From positions 62,001-126,000 of the forward strand of contig NZ_JACRVF010000006.1 in the NCBI RefSeq assembly GCF_014306105.1: a stretch of DNA of 64,000 bases, read 5' to 3'. This DNA comes from Pontibacter cellulosilyticus (GTDB lineage: Bacteria; Bacteroidota; Bacteroidia; Cytophagales; Hymenobacteraceae). The notes below the pieces were generated by a model. That model did no database searches, was not told the DNA's origin, and saw nothing but the letters and a program-made list of their open reading frames with translations. The translations under genes were made by a program, and so were the position numbers. Positions 52,484 through 62,302 of this stretch are shown here, in pieces. Every line of letters starts with the position of its first letter. Within the stretch, counting starts at the first letter, position 1.

Positions 52484-52491
52484 TACCTTTG
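52484..52491 (+). promoter_or_regulatory. -7 element touching the methylase start
   Basis: TACCTTTG fits TAnnTTTG and ends 5 bases before the ATG at 52497, the same spacing as at mazG. It predicts a leaderless or nearly leaderless mRNA. Confidence 0.45.
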
Positions 52492-52496
52492 CCACT

Positions 52497-53213
52497 ATGA
52501 AAAAGACCGGCACTTTATACTTAATACCAACCATACTGGCTGAGAATACTCAAGACCAGGTTATTTCGCCGCAGGTAAAAGACACGGTGCAGCATCTGAC
52601 CTACTTTATTGTGGAAAATCTACGCACTGCCCGCCGCTATGTAAAAAGTATTTGCCCAGAACTGGTAATAGAGCAGCTACACTTTGTGCAGGTTGATAAA
52701 GATGCCACACCCGCACAAGTACAAGCCTCTCTTAAACCTTTGCTGGAAAAAGGAATGAATGCCGGAATTATTTCAGAAGCAGGCTGCCCGGGCATAGCAG
52801 ACCCAGGTGCAGAAGTGGTAAAGTATGCCCACCAGAAAAGTATAAAAGTAGTGCCCTTTGCCGGCCCCTCAGCTATTCTTCTTAGCTTAATGGCCAGTGG
52901 CTTTAACGGGCAGCAGTTTGCTTTTCACGGTTATTTACCCATAGAAAAAGGGCCACGGTTACAAGCACTGCGCCAGCTGGAGAAGGAAATGCAGCAGCGT
53001 AACCAAACACAGATTTTCATGGAAACGCCTTACCGCAATAACAAACTTCTAGAGGATCTGCTCAGCACCCTTCACCCGGAAACCAAACTCTGCATTGCTG
53101 CCAACATCACATCTCCTGAGCACGAGTTTATCCAGACCAAAACGATACAGCAATGGAAAGGTAAGCTGCCGGATATTCATAAGCAGCCTGCTGTTTTTCT
53201 GATTTACAGATAG
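52497..53213 (+). CDS. Tetrapyrrole-methylase-fold SAM methyltransferase (RsmI-like)
   Basis: A 238-residue protein with the tetrapyrrole methylase fold used by RsmI (16S rRNA 2'-O-methylation) and corrin enzymes. GTLYLIPTILAE, ISEAGCPGIADPGAEVVKYA and VVPFAGPSAILLSLMASGFN are the SAM- and substrate-pocket segments. It resembles the shorter Bacteroidota RsmI paralogue, so rRNA modification is likely but not sure. The start at 52497 is chosen because the frame upstream codes for no family sequence and the -7 element abuts this ATG. It converges with the DUF4249 gene, 7 bp apart. Confidence 0.9.
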   Translation: MKKTGTLYLIPTILAENTQDQVISPQVKDTVQHLTYFIVENLRTARRYVKSICPELVIEQLHFVQVDKDATPAQVQASLKPLLEKGMNAGIISEAGCPGIADPGAEVVKYAHQKSIKVVPFAGPSAILLSLMASGFNGQQFAFHGYLPIEKGPRLQALRQLEKEMQQRNQTQIFMETPYRNNKLLEDLLSTLHPETKLCIAANITSPEHEFIQTKTIQQWKGKLPDIHKQPAVFLIYR

Positions 53214-53220
53214 TGCTACC

Positions 53221-54255
53221 TTACCAATCCTCAGGAATTCTGCTGGTTGCATTTGGCAACACCCGGCAATCGTCCGGGTACTTGTAAGGCAGAAACCTAT
53301 GATCAATGTCATTGCGCAGTATCGTAACCTGCTTGGTTACAACCGACGCAACATCAAAGAAGCCGATTACCTGCTCATCTTTGTTGTTAATGTTAGACAC
53401 ATTTCCGGTAACTCTTGCCGGAGGTGGATCAAAAACGGTCCCGGTAGCCTCCTTCTGCTGCTCCATAATCCGGTAAAACTCATAGACCTCCTCTGTAACA
53501 GAATACTGGAACACCTTCAGCTTGTTCTTTACTCCAAGGTAGCGGTGAAAAGGCATAAACAGCACTTCCTGATTTATGATATACTTGCCATTTGTTAGGC
53601 GGTCATCTATTACTTTAAACCTGTCAAGCTTCTCGGTTAAAAGACATTTTGCACAGCAGTTCTTTGGTCTTGCAACGCCTCTTTCATCTACATAATCCCA
53701 TGGTTGTGTGGCCACCTCAAACTCTGTAAAAAAAGACCACCTCAGAAAGTTCTGCTCCTCTGCCGGGTCCTGATAGTCTACCAGCACACGATAGCCAGTA
53801 TACTGTTCTTTTTGCCGATCTCCCTTAAAGGCAAATAATTGCTCATCAATTTCAAAATGTACTGTATCTATTGGCACAGGCTGCTTCATGGTTATCCATC
53901 CCGATTGATACACATTTTCACCAACTTGAATTCTAAGTATATACTTATGTCCCGGTGTACCAAATGCAGCAGCACCTGCTATCGGGTAGTAATTGTTTGT
54001 AGCAGCATCATAGGCAAACGCATAAACCTCTCCTTTATCGCTATGCACCGATACACCTGCTTCTTTTTCATACTTTCTGTACTTCTCAGTGTAAGGCAGC
54101 GAGTATGTTAGGCGAACGTAGTTATGCTCAGGGTCATTTGTAAAAGTACTCTCTACCACCAGATGGCTTTTCTGCTCATCGTTCTTCAAATTAATAGGGT
54201 CTATGCACCCTATCATCAGAAGCAAAAGCGCCATCAGAAATATTTGTCTCAGCAT
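53221..54255 (-). CDS. DUF4249-family lipoprotein
   Basis: A 344-residue lipoprotein precursor: MLRQIFLMALLLLMIG before the lipobox Cys17, then the DUF4249 pattern (HLVVESTFTNDPEHNYVRLT and AAFGTPGHKYILRIQVGENV). It lies 6 bp after a TonB-dependent receptor. In Bacteroidota DUF4249 proteins are often encoded with such receptors and may sit on the barrel like SusD does on SusC (inference). A cysteine cluster (PKNCCAKCL) in the middle is notable. Substrate unknown. Confidence 0.9.
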   Translation of the reverse strand: MLRQIFLMALLLLMIGCIDPINLKNDEQKSHLVVESTFTNDPEHNYVRLTYSLPYTEKYRKYEKEAGVSVHSDKGEVYAFAYDAATNNYYPIAGAAAFGTPGHKYILRIQVGENVYQSGWITMKQPVPIDTVHFEIDEQLFAFKGDRQKEQYTGYRVLVDYQDPAEEQNFLRWSFFTEFEVATQPWDYVDERGVARPKNCCAKCLLTEKLDRFKVIDDRLTNGKYIINQEVLFMPFHRYLGVKNKLKVFQYSVTEEVYEFYRIMEQQKEATGTVFDPPPARVTGNVSNINNKDEQVIGFFDVASVVTKQVTILRNDIDHRFLPYKYPDDCRVLPNATSRIPEDW

Positions 54256-54261
54256 GTTGGG

Positions 54262-56619
54262 TTAAAATTTAACATTAACGTTTACAGATGGGATCGGCAC
54301 GCCTATAATGGATAATTTAAATGCGCCTGGAGGCGCTCCATAATAGTGCTGGTATAAAGTGGAGTAGGCATTCTTTCGGCTATAAAGATTATAGACGGAG
54401 ATTCCCCACTCATACACCGCATTCTTTTTAATAATGGGTTCATGATTGAACGCCACATCAAGCCTGTGGTAGTCTGGCATGCGTTGCTGGTTACGGCCTA
54501 CATAGTTTGCAAAAACCTGGTCGTGATATCTGTACCAAGAGTCAGCTGCCGTTATCGGCCTGCCTGTAGTGTAAGTAAAGTTTGCCGAAACTGTCCACTT
54601 AGGCCAGGCCTGGTAGTTAGCAAAAATGTTCAGGTTTACAGGTTTATCATAGTTAGAAGGGTAAGGCTTTCCTTCATTAATTGTTTCTTCCTCAGTTTCC
54701 CCTTCTATCTTCCTTAGCGATCGTGAGTACGTTGCACTTAACCAGCCAGTAAGCCTGCCCTGGTTCTTTTTGAGAAGCCACTCAGAACCGTATGCATAGC
54801 CATCGCCAAACAGCAGGTCTGCATCCAACGCAGGATTCAGCAACAGTACAGCGCCATCTTTATAGTCTATCTGGTTGTAGAGTCTCTTATAGTATACTTC
54901 CCAGCTTAGCTCATACACGTTGTCAGGTTGCAGGTAAAAATAGCCTACAGACACTTGGTCCGACACTTGTGGTTTTATGTACCTGTCAGACAATTTCCAG
55001 ATGTCCACCGGAGTGATGGCGGCCGTGTTGGAGATGAGCTGAATAAACTGCCGTGTTCTGCTAAGTCCGGCTTTTAGTGAGGCGTTATTACTTAAAGAGT
55101 ACTTAAAGGAAGCACGTGGCTCCAAGCCCTGATATGTCTGCACCACGTTGCCTGCGCCAACATGCAGGGTATCCGTTATACTTCTATCGTCTCTGGGTTT
55201 ACCCTCTGCGTAAATATAGATGTCCGACGGACCTATTTTGGAGAATCTGGCATACCTTACCCCTAATGAAAAAGAGAGCTTTTCGTTAAGCTTTACCTCG
55301 TCGTTTAAGTAAAGGGCGCTTTCATACCCTTTGTCGTGCATCAGCGTGCGCGGATTTAGATTAGATGTTCCGGAGGGCACCAGCTCACCGGGCTGTATTT
55401 CATAGTATGATACTTCGCCTCCAAAATCAACCGAATGGTTTTTCAAACCAAAAAAGCCGAAATGAATTTTAGCCTGCGAAAGGTCTATGCCAGAGTTGAG
55501 CTTGAATTCCTCGCCGATGGCAAGGCCTGCTACAGTATTTTTATAGATGCTTTTCACAAGAGTAGCTGAACCAACAAAACTGTCGCTGAAGAGGTGATTC
55601 CACCTCAAAGAGCCAAGCGTATTGGTCCAGTGGTAGGTTGTATCATAAGGAAACTTAAAACCGTCGGCACTGCGATAACCCGAGAAGCTGACATTATCCT
55701 TTTCACTTAGCTTATACTTTAGCTTCAGGTTACCATCATAAAAAAAGCCTGAGCTATTTTTGATATTCTCACTTGGGAAGAGGTTTAGCAGATAGTCGGG
55801 GTATGCTCCTCTGAGAGCTACTAGCACTGTAGCCTTATCAGAGATCGGCCCGTCCATACTTAGCTTAGCTGTGACAGGTGTTAAGCCCACCTCATACTTC
55901 ATTTTCTCCGTGTTACCATCCTGCATTTTCACGTCCAGTATAGATGATATCCTTCCGCCATATGTTGCAGATATGCCGCTTCGGTGCAAATCGAAGCTTT
56001 TTAGTACATCCGAATTATAAACAGAAAAGAAACCAAACAGGTGGGTGGCGTTAAACAAAGGGGCTCCGTCCATCAGCACCAGGTTCTGATCTGCACTACC
56101 GCCGCGAACAAAAAAACCTGATGTACCCCCGCCGGCATTTACTACACCCGGCAGCGCCGAAACAGCCTTCAGCACATCTGCCTCTCCCATCAGCTTGGGC
56201 ATACGTGTCAGCAGCTTCTGATCCATGTGGCTGCTGCCCATGCGCACAGAGTTTAAATCAATGATTGAGTTTGTCGTGATCTCGACCTGTCTGAGGCTTA
56301 CGTTTTGCTGCCCCAGCGTAAGGACGACTTCTTTATTATTGTCTAGTATAACAGTTTCTCTCAGAGGTGCCATTCCTATGTACTGGCAAACTACCTCATA
56401 AGTGCCTTTTTCCAGCTTTACACTAAATCTGCCCTGTTTATTGGTCAACACTCCAACTTCTCCCGGCGATATAAAAACAAACGCCTCACTCAGCCTCTCG
56501 CCAGTTGCATCTGTTATTACACCCGACAGTTTATAAAGCTTTTTCTCAGGTTGCTGAGCCACAACATTCTGAAATAGTAATAACAACAGAAGTATGGCTT
56601 TACAAACTTTTTGTAGCAT
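54262..56619 (-). CDS. TonB-dependent receptor with carboxypeptidase-regulatory-like domain
   Basis: A 785-residue outer-membrane receptor: signal peptide (ending VVAQ), a CarbopepD_reg-like domain (about 28-110, LSGVITDATGERLSEAFVFI), the plug (about 115-230, GTSGFFVRGGSADQNLVLMD) and a 22-strand barrel with a C-terminal VPIPSVNVNVKF. It takes up a substrate using the TonB/ExbBD motor, whose genes are in this window. It is shorter than the SusC proteins here and pairs with a DUF4249 lipoprotein rather than SusD. Ligand unknown. Confidence 0.93.
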   Translation of the reverse strand: MLQKVCKAILLLLLLFQNVVAQQPEKKLYKLSGVITDATGERLSEAFVFISPGEVGVLTNKQGRFSVKLEKGTYEVVCQYIGMAPLRETVILDNNKEVVLTLGQQNVSLRQVEITTNSIIDLNSVRMGSSHMDQKLLTRMPKLMGEADVLKAVSALPGVVNAGGGTSGFFVRGGSADQNLVLMDGAPLFNATHLFGFFSVYNSDVLKSFDLHRSGISATYGGRISSILDVKMQDGNTEKMKYEVGLTPVTAKLSMDGPISDKATVLVALRGAYPDYLLNLFPSENIKNSSGFFYDGNLKLKYKLSEKDNVSFSGYRSADGFKFPYDTTYHWTNTLGSLRWNHLFSDSFVGSATLVKSIYKNTVAGLAIGEEFKLNSGIDLSQAKIHFGFFGLKNHSVDFGGEVSYYEIQPGELVPSGTSNLNPRTLMHDKGYESALYLNDEVKLNEKLSFSLGVRYARFSKIGPSDIYIYAEGKPRDDRSITDTLHVGAGNVVQTYQGLEPRASFKYSLSNNASLKAGLSRTRQFIQLISNTAAITPVDIWKLSDRYIKPQVSDQVSVGYFYLQPDNVYELSWEVYYKRLYNQIDYKDGAVLLLNPALDADLLFGDGYAYGSEWLLKKNQGRLTGWLSATYSRSLRKIEGETEEETINEGKPYPSNYDKPVNLNIFANYQAWPKWTVSANFTYTTGRPITAADSWYRYHDQVFANYVGRNQQRMPDYHRLDVAFNHEPIIKKNAVYEWGISVYNLYSRKNAYSTLYQHYYGAPPGAFKLSIIGVPIPSVNVNVKF

Positions 56620-56743
56620 TTAGGTATAGTTTATATATGAATTTAAAACTATTAAATAATGTCTAAACTCCAATTTATACACCCGCTGTTATTCAAACGT
56701 GCCTATAATTCGCACCTTCTGATCGTCTCATAGCAGTACTGAA

Positions 56744-56834
56744 AAAAAGAAAAGCCACCGGAAACCGGTGGCTTTTGCCCAATGAAGAAGACTACTACCT
56801 AGTATTCTTATCTATCTACTTTATTAATCAATTT
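56744..56834. repeat. 91-bp repeat, copy A (3' flank of the first susD)
   Basis: Identical to 62205-62295 except for one base (C at 56779, A at 62240). It covers the terminator hairpin and the following 58 bases up to 28 bp from the susD stop. Confidence 0.95.
56750..56776 (-). terminator. Terminator of the first susC-susD operon
   Basis: AAAAGCCACCGG, loop AAA, CCGGTGGCTTTT: 12-bp perfect stem, with TTTT in the stem and a T-run on the minus strand. It sits inside repeat copy A. Confidence 0.9.
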
Positions 56835-56862
56835 TTCACTTTATCAGAGCGGAGATTACTAC

Positions 56863-58314
56863 CTATTTATTAACCGCAGTTGCCTCGAACAAACCCGGAA
56901 GTGGATTCGGCACATTTGGGTTAGCATTAACTTCACTTTGAGGGTAAAGGAAGCGCTGTGGCAGTTCACTCGCTGTGCCTTTGATCGGAATTCCTATACG
57001 GTTGTCCGTTCTTCTGGCATCGTTAAAGGCTTCGATGTTACCGATAAATGTCACGTAACGCTCCTCCAGTATCTCATTTAAAAGAGCATCTTTCACAGAT
57101 AAGCCAGCAGTGTTCTCAACTCCTCCAACTGCAAAATCAGTAAGCAATAGTTCCTTGTACGGTACGTATTCAGGCACTTCAGGAACCTCAGGGGTGGTTG
57201 GAGTTGCAGGAACGGCTGGTATCGCATCTCTTCCGTATATTTCATTCAACGCATCTCTGCGTTCGTTTAACGCCCCAAGAGCACCTGTAAGATTATCCTG
57301 CCTTGCACGAGCCTCAGCCAATATCAGCTGTGTTTCTGCATAAGTTACAAGCGGAAAATCTTCATCGTAACCGAATGCGCCAGAATAGTTCAAGTCGTAA
57401 GTACCCAAATTACCTTTGTAGTGATACTTGAAACGACCAACCTCATCTGTTTTAGCGTTATTTCGGTTTTTCGCAAAAACATTTGCCTGAGCAGGGTCAA
57501 GAATACGTGGTGCAAAAGCTCCCTCTGCTGTCATATAGCCTTCACGCTCAAGCTGCCCAAACGAGTAATACACGTTTACATTATAATAAGCATCATCGTG
57601 AGGTGTAATCATGTTTCCTGCTGGAGATGGTATTCCAAGCATGGCAGCAGTTTCTGCTTTAGCATAGTCGCCTACGTGCATGTAGTACCGAGCCTTTAAG
57701 GTATAGGCTACATTAATCCAGTTCAGAGCCTTACCACTAAAATAAATATCCTTCTCGGCTTTAAGTATACCCTTTCCAAGTTTCAGATTTGCGATGGCAT
57801 CATCTAATAATTTCTGCACATTAGCATAAACCTCTAACTGCGGGTCGAATTTAGGGCTTTCTACTTTAGTTACCTCAGAGAAAGGAACATCCCCAAAAAG
57901 TGACGCAGCAGTACCAGCAGCATGTGCCTCCAGTATTTGTGCTACGCCTAATACTTTAGGATTCAATTCATTTTCAGCCTTCTCCTGTGCCAGGCGGGCC
58001 TGTGTGATAGACGCATAGTAAATTGTTGACCATGGGCTGTCGAAGTCACCGGCAGTTACCAGGTATTGATCAAGGTTGATATATTGCCTGTCAACACCAG
58101 AGAACTGATCAGTCCACATACCTGCAAGTCGAGCCATTTCACCCTCATGCAAAAGCGCATTACCCAACATCACTCCCTGAATCATGTTGTTTACGTCAAC
58201 AGACTCACCGCTTGGGTTATTCGGATCCTCTTCAAAACCCTCTATAAAACCTTCGCATCCCATTACAGACACAGCCAGCGAGAAGATGGTTATATATCTA
58301 AATATCTTTTTCAT
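56863..58314 (-). CDS. SusD/RagB-family nutrient-binding lipoprotein
   Basis: A 483-residue lipoprotein precursor: MKKIFRYITIFSLAVSVMGC with lipobox Cys20, then SusD features (ARYYMHVGDYAKAETAAML TPR-like part and a C-terminal FIGNIEAFNDARRTDN). It caps the SusC channel of the next gene and captures the substrate at the cell surface. Residues about 363-386 are a short Pro-rich repeat (AVPATPTTPEVPEVPEYVP), unusual for the family. It lies 20 bp after susC. Whether the ligand is a glycan or peptide is unknown; no glycosidase is adjacent. Confidence 0.93.
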   Translation of the reverse strand: MKKIFRYITIFSLAVSVMGCEGFIEGFEEDPNNPSGESVDVNNMIQGVMLGNALLHEGEMARLAGMWTDQFSGVDRQYINLDQYLVTAGDFDSPWSTIYYASITQARLAQEKAENELNPKVLGVAQILEAHAAGTAASLFGDVPFSEVTKVESPKFDPQLEVYANVQKLLDDAIANLKLGKGILKAEKDIYFSGKALNWINVAYTLKARYYMHVGDYAKAETAAMLGIPSPAGNMITPHDDAYYNVNVYYSFGQLEREGYMTAEGAFAPRILDPAQANVFAKNRNNAKTDEVGRFKYHYKGNLGTYDLNYSGAFGYDEDFPLVTYAETQLILAEARARQDNLTGALGALNERRDALNEIYGRDAIPAVPATPTTPEVPEVPEYVPYKELLLTDFAVGGVENTAGLSVKDALLNEILEERYVTFIGNIEAFNDARRTDNRIGIPIKGTASELPQRFLYPQSEVNANPNVPNPLPGLFEATAVNK

Positions 58315-58334
58315 ATACAGTCAAGTTAGTGGGA

Positions 58335-61300
58335 TTAGAAATTAAATCTGATAGAAGCCAAGTATGAGCGGGTACCAGGGTTGTTGAAGTACTCCAGACC
58401 ACGGCCGTTACCTGTACCAGTAAGATTGGTTTCAGGGTCTACGCCTTTGAATTCTTTAGACCAAATAGCAAGGTTTCTACCTGTCAGAGACAGCTCAACT
58501 GAACGAAGTTTGGTAGCGTTCTTAAACCAGTCGCTGTTTAGCGTGTAAGATAAAGTCATCTCTCTGATTCGAGTCCAGCTAGCATCCTGAATGAACTGCT
58601 CACCGTTAGGACCAAAGCCACCACCTAGTGAAGTGTACCATGACTGGTCAAGGGCCACGTTGTTGCCACCGAAGTTGTCAACTCTTCCACGGAAAGTATA
58701 AGAACCATCTGCGTTTGGAGTATAAGCCTCTGCTACAGTTTTGCCACTGTAAAGGAAAGTGTTAGCAGCCTCCTGTGCAGAAAGTGTAGTTTCAACAGCT
58801 GTATACTCCGACGTGCCAAAGTAGCGTAACACACCTTCTGTACCAGCCCATATATCGCCGCCACTAGAGAATTCGAATAATGTATATAAGCTTAGTCCTT
58901 TATAGGCAAGCCTTGTATTCAAGCCGCCTCTCCAGTCTGGATTAGGATCTCCGATCACACCTTCTGTCTGTGCGTTCATCGGGAAGCCAAAGTCATCTAA
59001 AGCCAGGCTGCCATCTTCTTTGCGCTCCCATCTGCCGCCCCAAAGTACACCTACAGGCTGGCCTTCAACCGCTCTTGAAGATACACCTGTGAAACCTGCC
59101 AGGAACAAAGACTCCACACCTTGCAAATCGGTTACTTTATTTCTGTTTCTGGTCCAGTTACCGCCGATGTTCCAGCTAAAGTCGTTGTTGCGAATAATAG
59201 CTCCATCAAACTCCAGTTCTATACCTTTGTTTTCAAGTGTTGCTGCGTTAGCAGTTTTAAAGGTAAAGCCAGACGATGCTGGTACTGGCAAGTTAAAGAT
59301 TGCGTCAACTGTTTCATTAGTATAGTATGTCGCGTTCAATGACAGGCGATTATCAAAGAAACGTAAGTCTGTACCAACCTCAAATTCTTTTTTTCGCTCT
59401 GGCTTAAGGCCTGCATTACCTTGTATGTTATCCCTAACAAATGCACCTGTATAGGCACCGGCATCTAAACCAGGACCCCAGCTTTCACTAAAGAATGCAG
59501 GCACCCAGTCGTTTGTTGTTACATATGGGCCAGGCTGCACACCTACTTCACCGTAACCTGCACGAAGCTTACCAAAGCTCAGTATGTTGCTGCTAGCAAA
59601 AGGAGCTAAATCACTGAACTGGAACGCAATATCAGCTGATGGATAGAAGAACACGCTTTGCGCCTCAGAACCAAATGTAGATGCATTTTCTAATCTACCT
59701 GAAGCATTAAGGTAAAGCAGGTCTTTAAATCCGAAAGTAGCTGTAGCATACCCCGCAGAAGTGCGAATAGTTGATTCAGAATCGAACGGCTCAGTATCTG
59801 AGTTTGTAGCGTTTGCAAAATCACTGATTCGCTGATTTAGAATAAAGTTGCGGTACGTAGCACCAATGCTATTAAAAGTACGCTGATTTAGGTTTAAGCC
59901 TACCAGAAAAGAGCCTGTAAATTGCTCACCAAATGACTTATTTGCACGGGCAATAAAGTCTCCATTCAACTGTGTTTCACCGATTGTCTGCTCTGTACCT
60001 GATCCGTTTCCGCCATTCTCAGCAGAGTTAACCGGGAAGAATGTTAAGCGCTGATCGGTATAGTTATCTACACCACCACGTGCTATAAAATTTAACCATG
60101 TTAGCGGTTCATAGCTAAGCTCAAATGAACCAATAAAACGATTCACATCAGAGGTATTGCGCTGGTCATTAACCGTCCAAAGTGGGTTATTATAGATTGG
60201 GCTGGCTGTGTTGCCTAAATATCTTCTGTAAGAGCGTTGTCTTCCTAAAAAGGCATCTCCCGCGCTATTAAAATATGTACCCTTATAATCTCTGATATCA
60301 AAATCAGGGGCATTACGCAAAAAGCCAAGGTATAAACCTGATGTGTTAGAACCCTGCTGGATACGATTAGAACCTATTTTGGAATAAGTGATATTTGCTT
60401 TAGCACTTACAGTACTAGCAAGCCTTTTCTCCGCATTCAAGCGAGCCGTTGTTCTGTTGTAGTCACTGTTGTTTCTGATGATACCTTCCTGGTCTAAGTT
60501 AGATAAGCTCAGGAAAAAGTTTCCATCTGCATCACCACCGCTAAAGCTTAGGTTATTCTCCAGAAAATGTCCGTTCTGAAAAATAGCGTCGAAGTTTGAG
60601 TCGTTAAATGTCTCGCGGTTGTTCTTTGTTACAATCGGATAGTATTCAGTGCCGTCCTGTGCTACAAACTTCTGGCCCGAAGTATTTACCTCATCTGCGC
60701 CTCCTGCTCTTTCAGATATCTTATCTCCGTATGAGAAGGCTGAAGTTGGGCTATACTTTCCTCCAAATCCTTGCCCATAGATTTCCTGCAAATCGTGTGT
60801 GTAGCTGATCTGGTCTAATGAGTAAGTTAAACCATAGCTGATGTTGATTTTACCGTTGGCAGACGAACCACTTTTAGTGGTTATCACCATCACACCGTTA
60901 GCAGCACGGGAGCCCCATAGTGCCGCAGCAGACGCACCTTTAAGAATTTGTACAGAAGCTATATCATTTGGGTTGATATCATTTAAACGCGACTGCTGAA
61001 CTACGCCTCCAACACCAGAACCGATGTTGCTGTTACTTACAGGTATACCATCAATAATGATTAGTGGCTGCACAGAACTCGTGATTGTACTTTGACCACG
61101 AATCTGAATATAAGCACCTGCACCAGGGTCACCGGAAGAACGGGTAATCTGTACACCAGAAGCCTTACCAGAAAGACCAGTTACAGCACTTGTTTCACCA
61201 GACTGCGCAATCTTAGAACCAGAAACTTGGCTAGTGGCAGCACCTTGCTTATCCTTGTCTTCTTTAAAGCCCAAGGCAGTTACCACAACCTCATCTAACT

Positions 61301-61604
61301 GCTGCTGGTCAAGCGGCAACTGCACATTTACAGTAGAGGCTGTGCCAAGTGCTCTTTCAATTGTTTTATAGCCTACAAACCTAAATATAAGCGTGTTGCT
61401 CTCGCTCGGTACACTTATAGTATAAGTACCATCAGCGCTTGTAGCTGTACCCACTGAAGTACCCTTTGCCAATACTGTTACGCCTGGCAATGGTTGATTT
61501 GATGTTGCATCCGTCACCTTACCGGTGATTGTTCTTACCTGCGCAACCACCTGATTTACCATAGCAGTGAGCAGCAAGAAACTCAACAATAATATTCTCC
61601 TCAT
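58335..61604 (-). CDS. SusC/RagA-family TonB-linked outer-membrane protein
   Basis: A 1089-residue transporter: signal peptide (LLLSFLLLTAMVNQVVAQ), carboxypeptidase-like domain (about 24-110, ITGKVTDATSNQPLPGVTVL), the linking motif VVVTALGFKEDKDKQG (TonB box region), plug with QIRGQSTITSSVQPLIIIDG, and a large barrel ending GTRSYLASIRFNF. It imports large nutrients with its SusD partner and energy from TonB-ExbBD. It begins after a 698-bp intergenic region with a GC-rich hairpin in the leader. No sigma/anti-sigma or hybrid two-component regulator is adjacent. Confidence 0.95.
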   Translation of the reverse strand: MRRILLLSFLLLTAMVNQVVAQVRTITGKVTDATSNQPLPGVTVLAKGTSVGTATSADGTYTISVPSESNTLIFRFVGYKTIERALGTASTVNVQLPLDQQQLDEVVVTALGFKEDKDKQGAATSQVSGSKIAQSGETSAVTGLSGKASGVQITRSSGDPGAGAYIQIRGQSTITSSVQPLIIIDGIPVSNSNIGSGVGGVVQQSRLNDINPNDIASVQILKGASAAALWGSRAANGVMVITTKSGSSANGKINISYGLTYSLDQISYTHDLQEIYGQGFGGKYSPTSAFSYGDKISERAGGADEVNTSGQKFVAQDGTEYYPIVTKNNRETFNDSNFDAIFQNGHFLENNLSFSGGDADGNFFLSLSNLDQEGIIRNNSDYNRTTARLNAEKRLASTVSAKANITYSKIGSNRIQQGSNTSGLYLGFLRNAPDFDIRDYKGTYFNSAGDAFLGRQRSYRRYLGNTASPIYNNPLWTVNDQRNTSDVNRFIGSFELSYEPLTWLNFIARGGVDNYTDQRLTFFPVNSAENGGNGSGTEQTIGETQLNGDFIARANKSFGEQFTGSFLVGLNLNQRTFNSIGATYRNFILNQRISDFANATNSDTEPFDSESTIRTSAGYATATFGFKDLLYLNASGRLENASTFGSEAQSVFFYPSADIAFQFSDLAPFASSNILSFGKLRAGYGEVGVQPGPYVTTNDWVPAFFSESWGPGLDAGAYTGAFVRDNIQGNAGLKPERKKEFEVGTDLRFFDNRLSLNATYYTNETVDAIFNLPVPASSGFTFKTANAATLENKGIELEFDGAIIRNNDFSWNIGGNWTRNRNKVTDLQGVESLFLAGFTGVSSRAVEGQPVGVLWGGRWERKEDGSLALDDFGFPMNAQTEGVIGDPNPDWRGGLNTRLAYKGLSLYTLFEFSSGGDIWAGTEGVLRYFGTSEYTAVETTLSAQEAANTFLYSGKTVAEAYTPNADGSYTFRGRVDNFGGNNVALDQSWYTSLGGGFGPNGEQFIQDASWTRIREMTLSYTLNSDWFKNATKLRSVELSLTGRNLAIWSKEFKGVDPETNLTGTGNGRGLEYFNNPGTRSYLASIRFNF

Positions 61605-61653
61605 TTTGTTTTTTGTTAAATGTGATTTTAACTATAGAAAAAGAGATTCCACC

Positions 61654-61677
61654 CCTTGCGCCAGACAAGGCGCAAGG
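61654..61677 (-). promoter_or_regulatory. GC-rich hairpin in the susC leader
   Basis: CCTTGCGCC, loop of 6, GGCGCAAGG: 9-bp perfect stem 50 bases before the susC ATG. It could be an operator or an mRNA leader structure; no T-run follows, so termination is unlikely. Confidence 0.5.
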
Positions 61678-62204
61678 ATGTTGTTTTACTTCTGTCTACA
61701 GCTTGATCAGCCAGGCTATTCAGGTACTTTTATGGCAAAACAATACCTGTAGTGTACATGTACGCACACTATCAAATGCTTGGGGACAGGCAATAGAAAG
61801 CATTGGCACCTTAAAGTCTAAACTTTAAAAAGCCTTGCTAATCAAGCAGTAACATAGAAATTAATGTGGCGACAATATAGGTTCTACCGGCATGCCGCGG
61901 CAGGATTACTAGAGGAATTCTGCGGAAGGATTGAGTAAGGTTTTTTGCATATTTGTTTGTTTAAAGTGAGATAATCTCTCAATATAAAAAAATTCAATGT
62001 TATAACAAATAAAAATATGCCATTCTATTATTTTTGTACTTTTATATCTTAATGCTTCGGCAGCTAACAAGGTCGTAGTTCATGAGGAAGGCAATAAAAC
62101 AGTTATGATTCTATGCTGGTGTAGCCAGTATTTTTTAGATGTTGCCTCTCTAAAACCCACTTAATAAACCCATGCCAAAGTATAGCTGGGGCTTTTTTAT
62201 GAGC

Positions 62205-62295
62205 AAAAAGAAAAGCCACCGGAAACCGGTGGCTTTTGCACAATGAAGAAGACTACTACCTAGTATTCTTATCTATCTACTTTATTAATCAATTT
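62205..62295. repeat. 91-bp repeat, copy B (3' flank of the second susD)
   Basis: Second copy of the sequence at 56744-56834, one mismatch, 7 bp from the stop of the second susD. Confidence 0.95.
62211..62237 (-). terminator. Terminator of the second susC-susD operon
   Basis: Same 12-bp stem (AAAAGCCACCGG / CCGGTGGCTTTT) as at 56750-56776, within repeat copy B. Confidence 0.9.
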
Positions 62296-62302
62296 ATACT
62301 TG

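Larger units (their letters stand above)
61605..62302. other. Intergenic region between two SusC/D operons
   Basis: 698 bases. They hold the leader hairpin of susC (61654-61677), repeat copy B with its terminator, a plus-strand TATTTTTG element (62029-62036) pointing away from any gene, and a pair of dyad-like stretches near 62172-62200. No protein frame is convincing. Confidence 0.5.
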
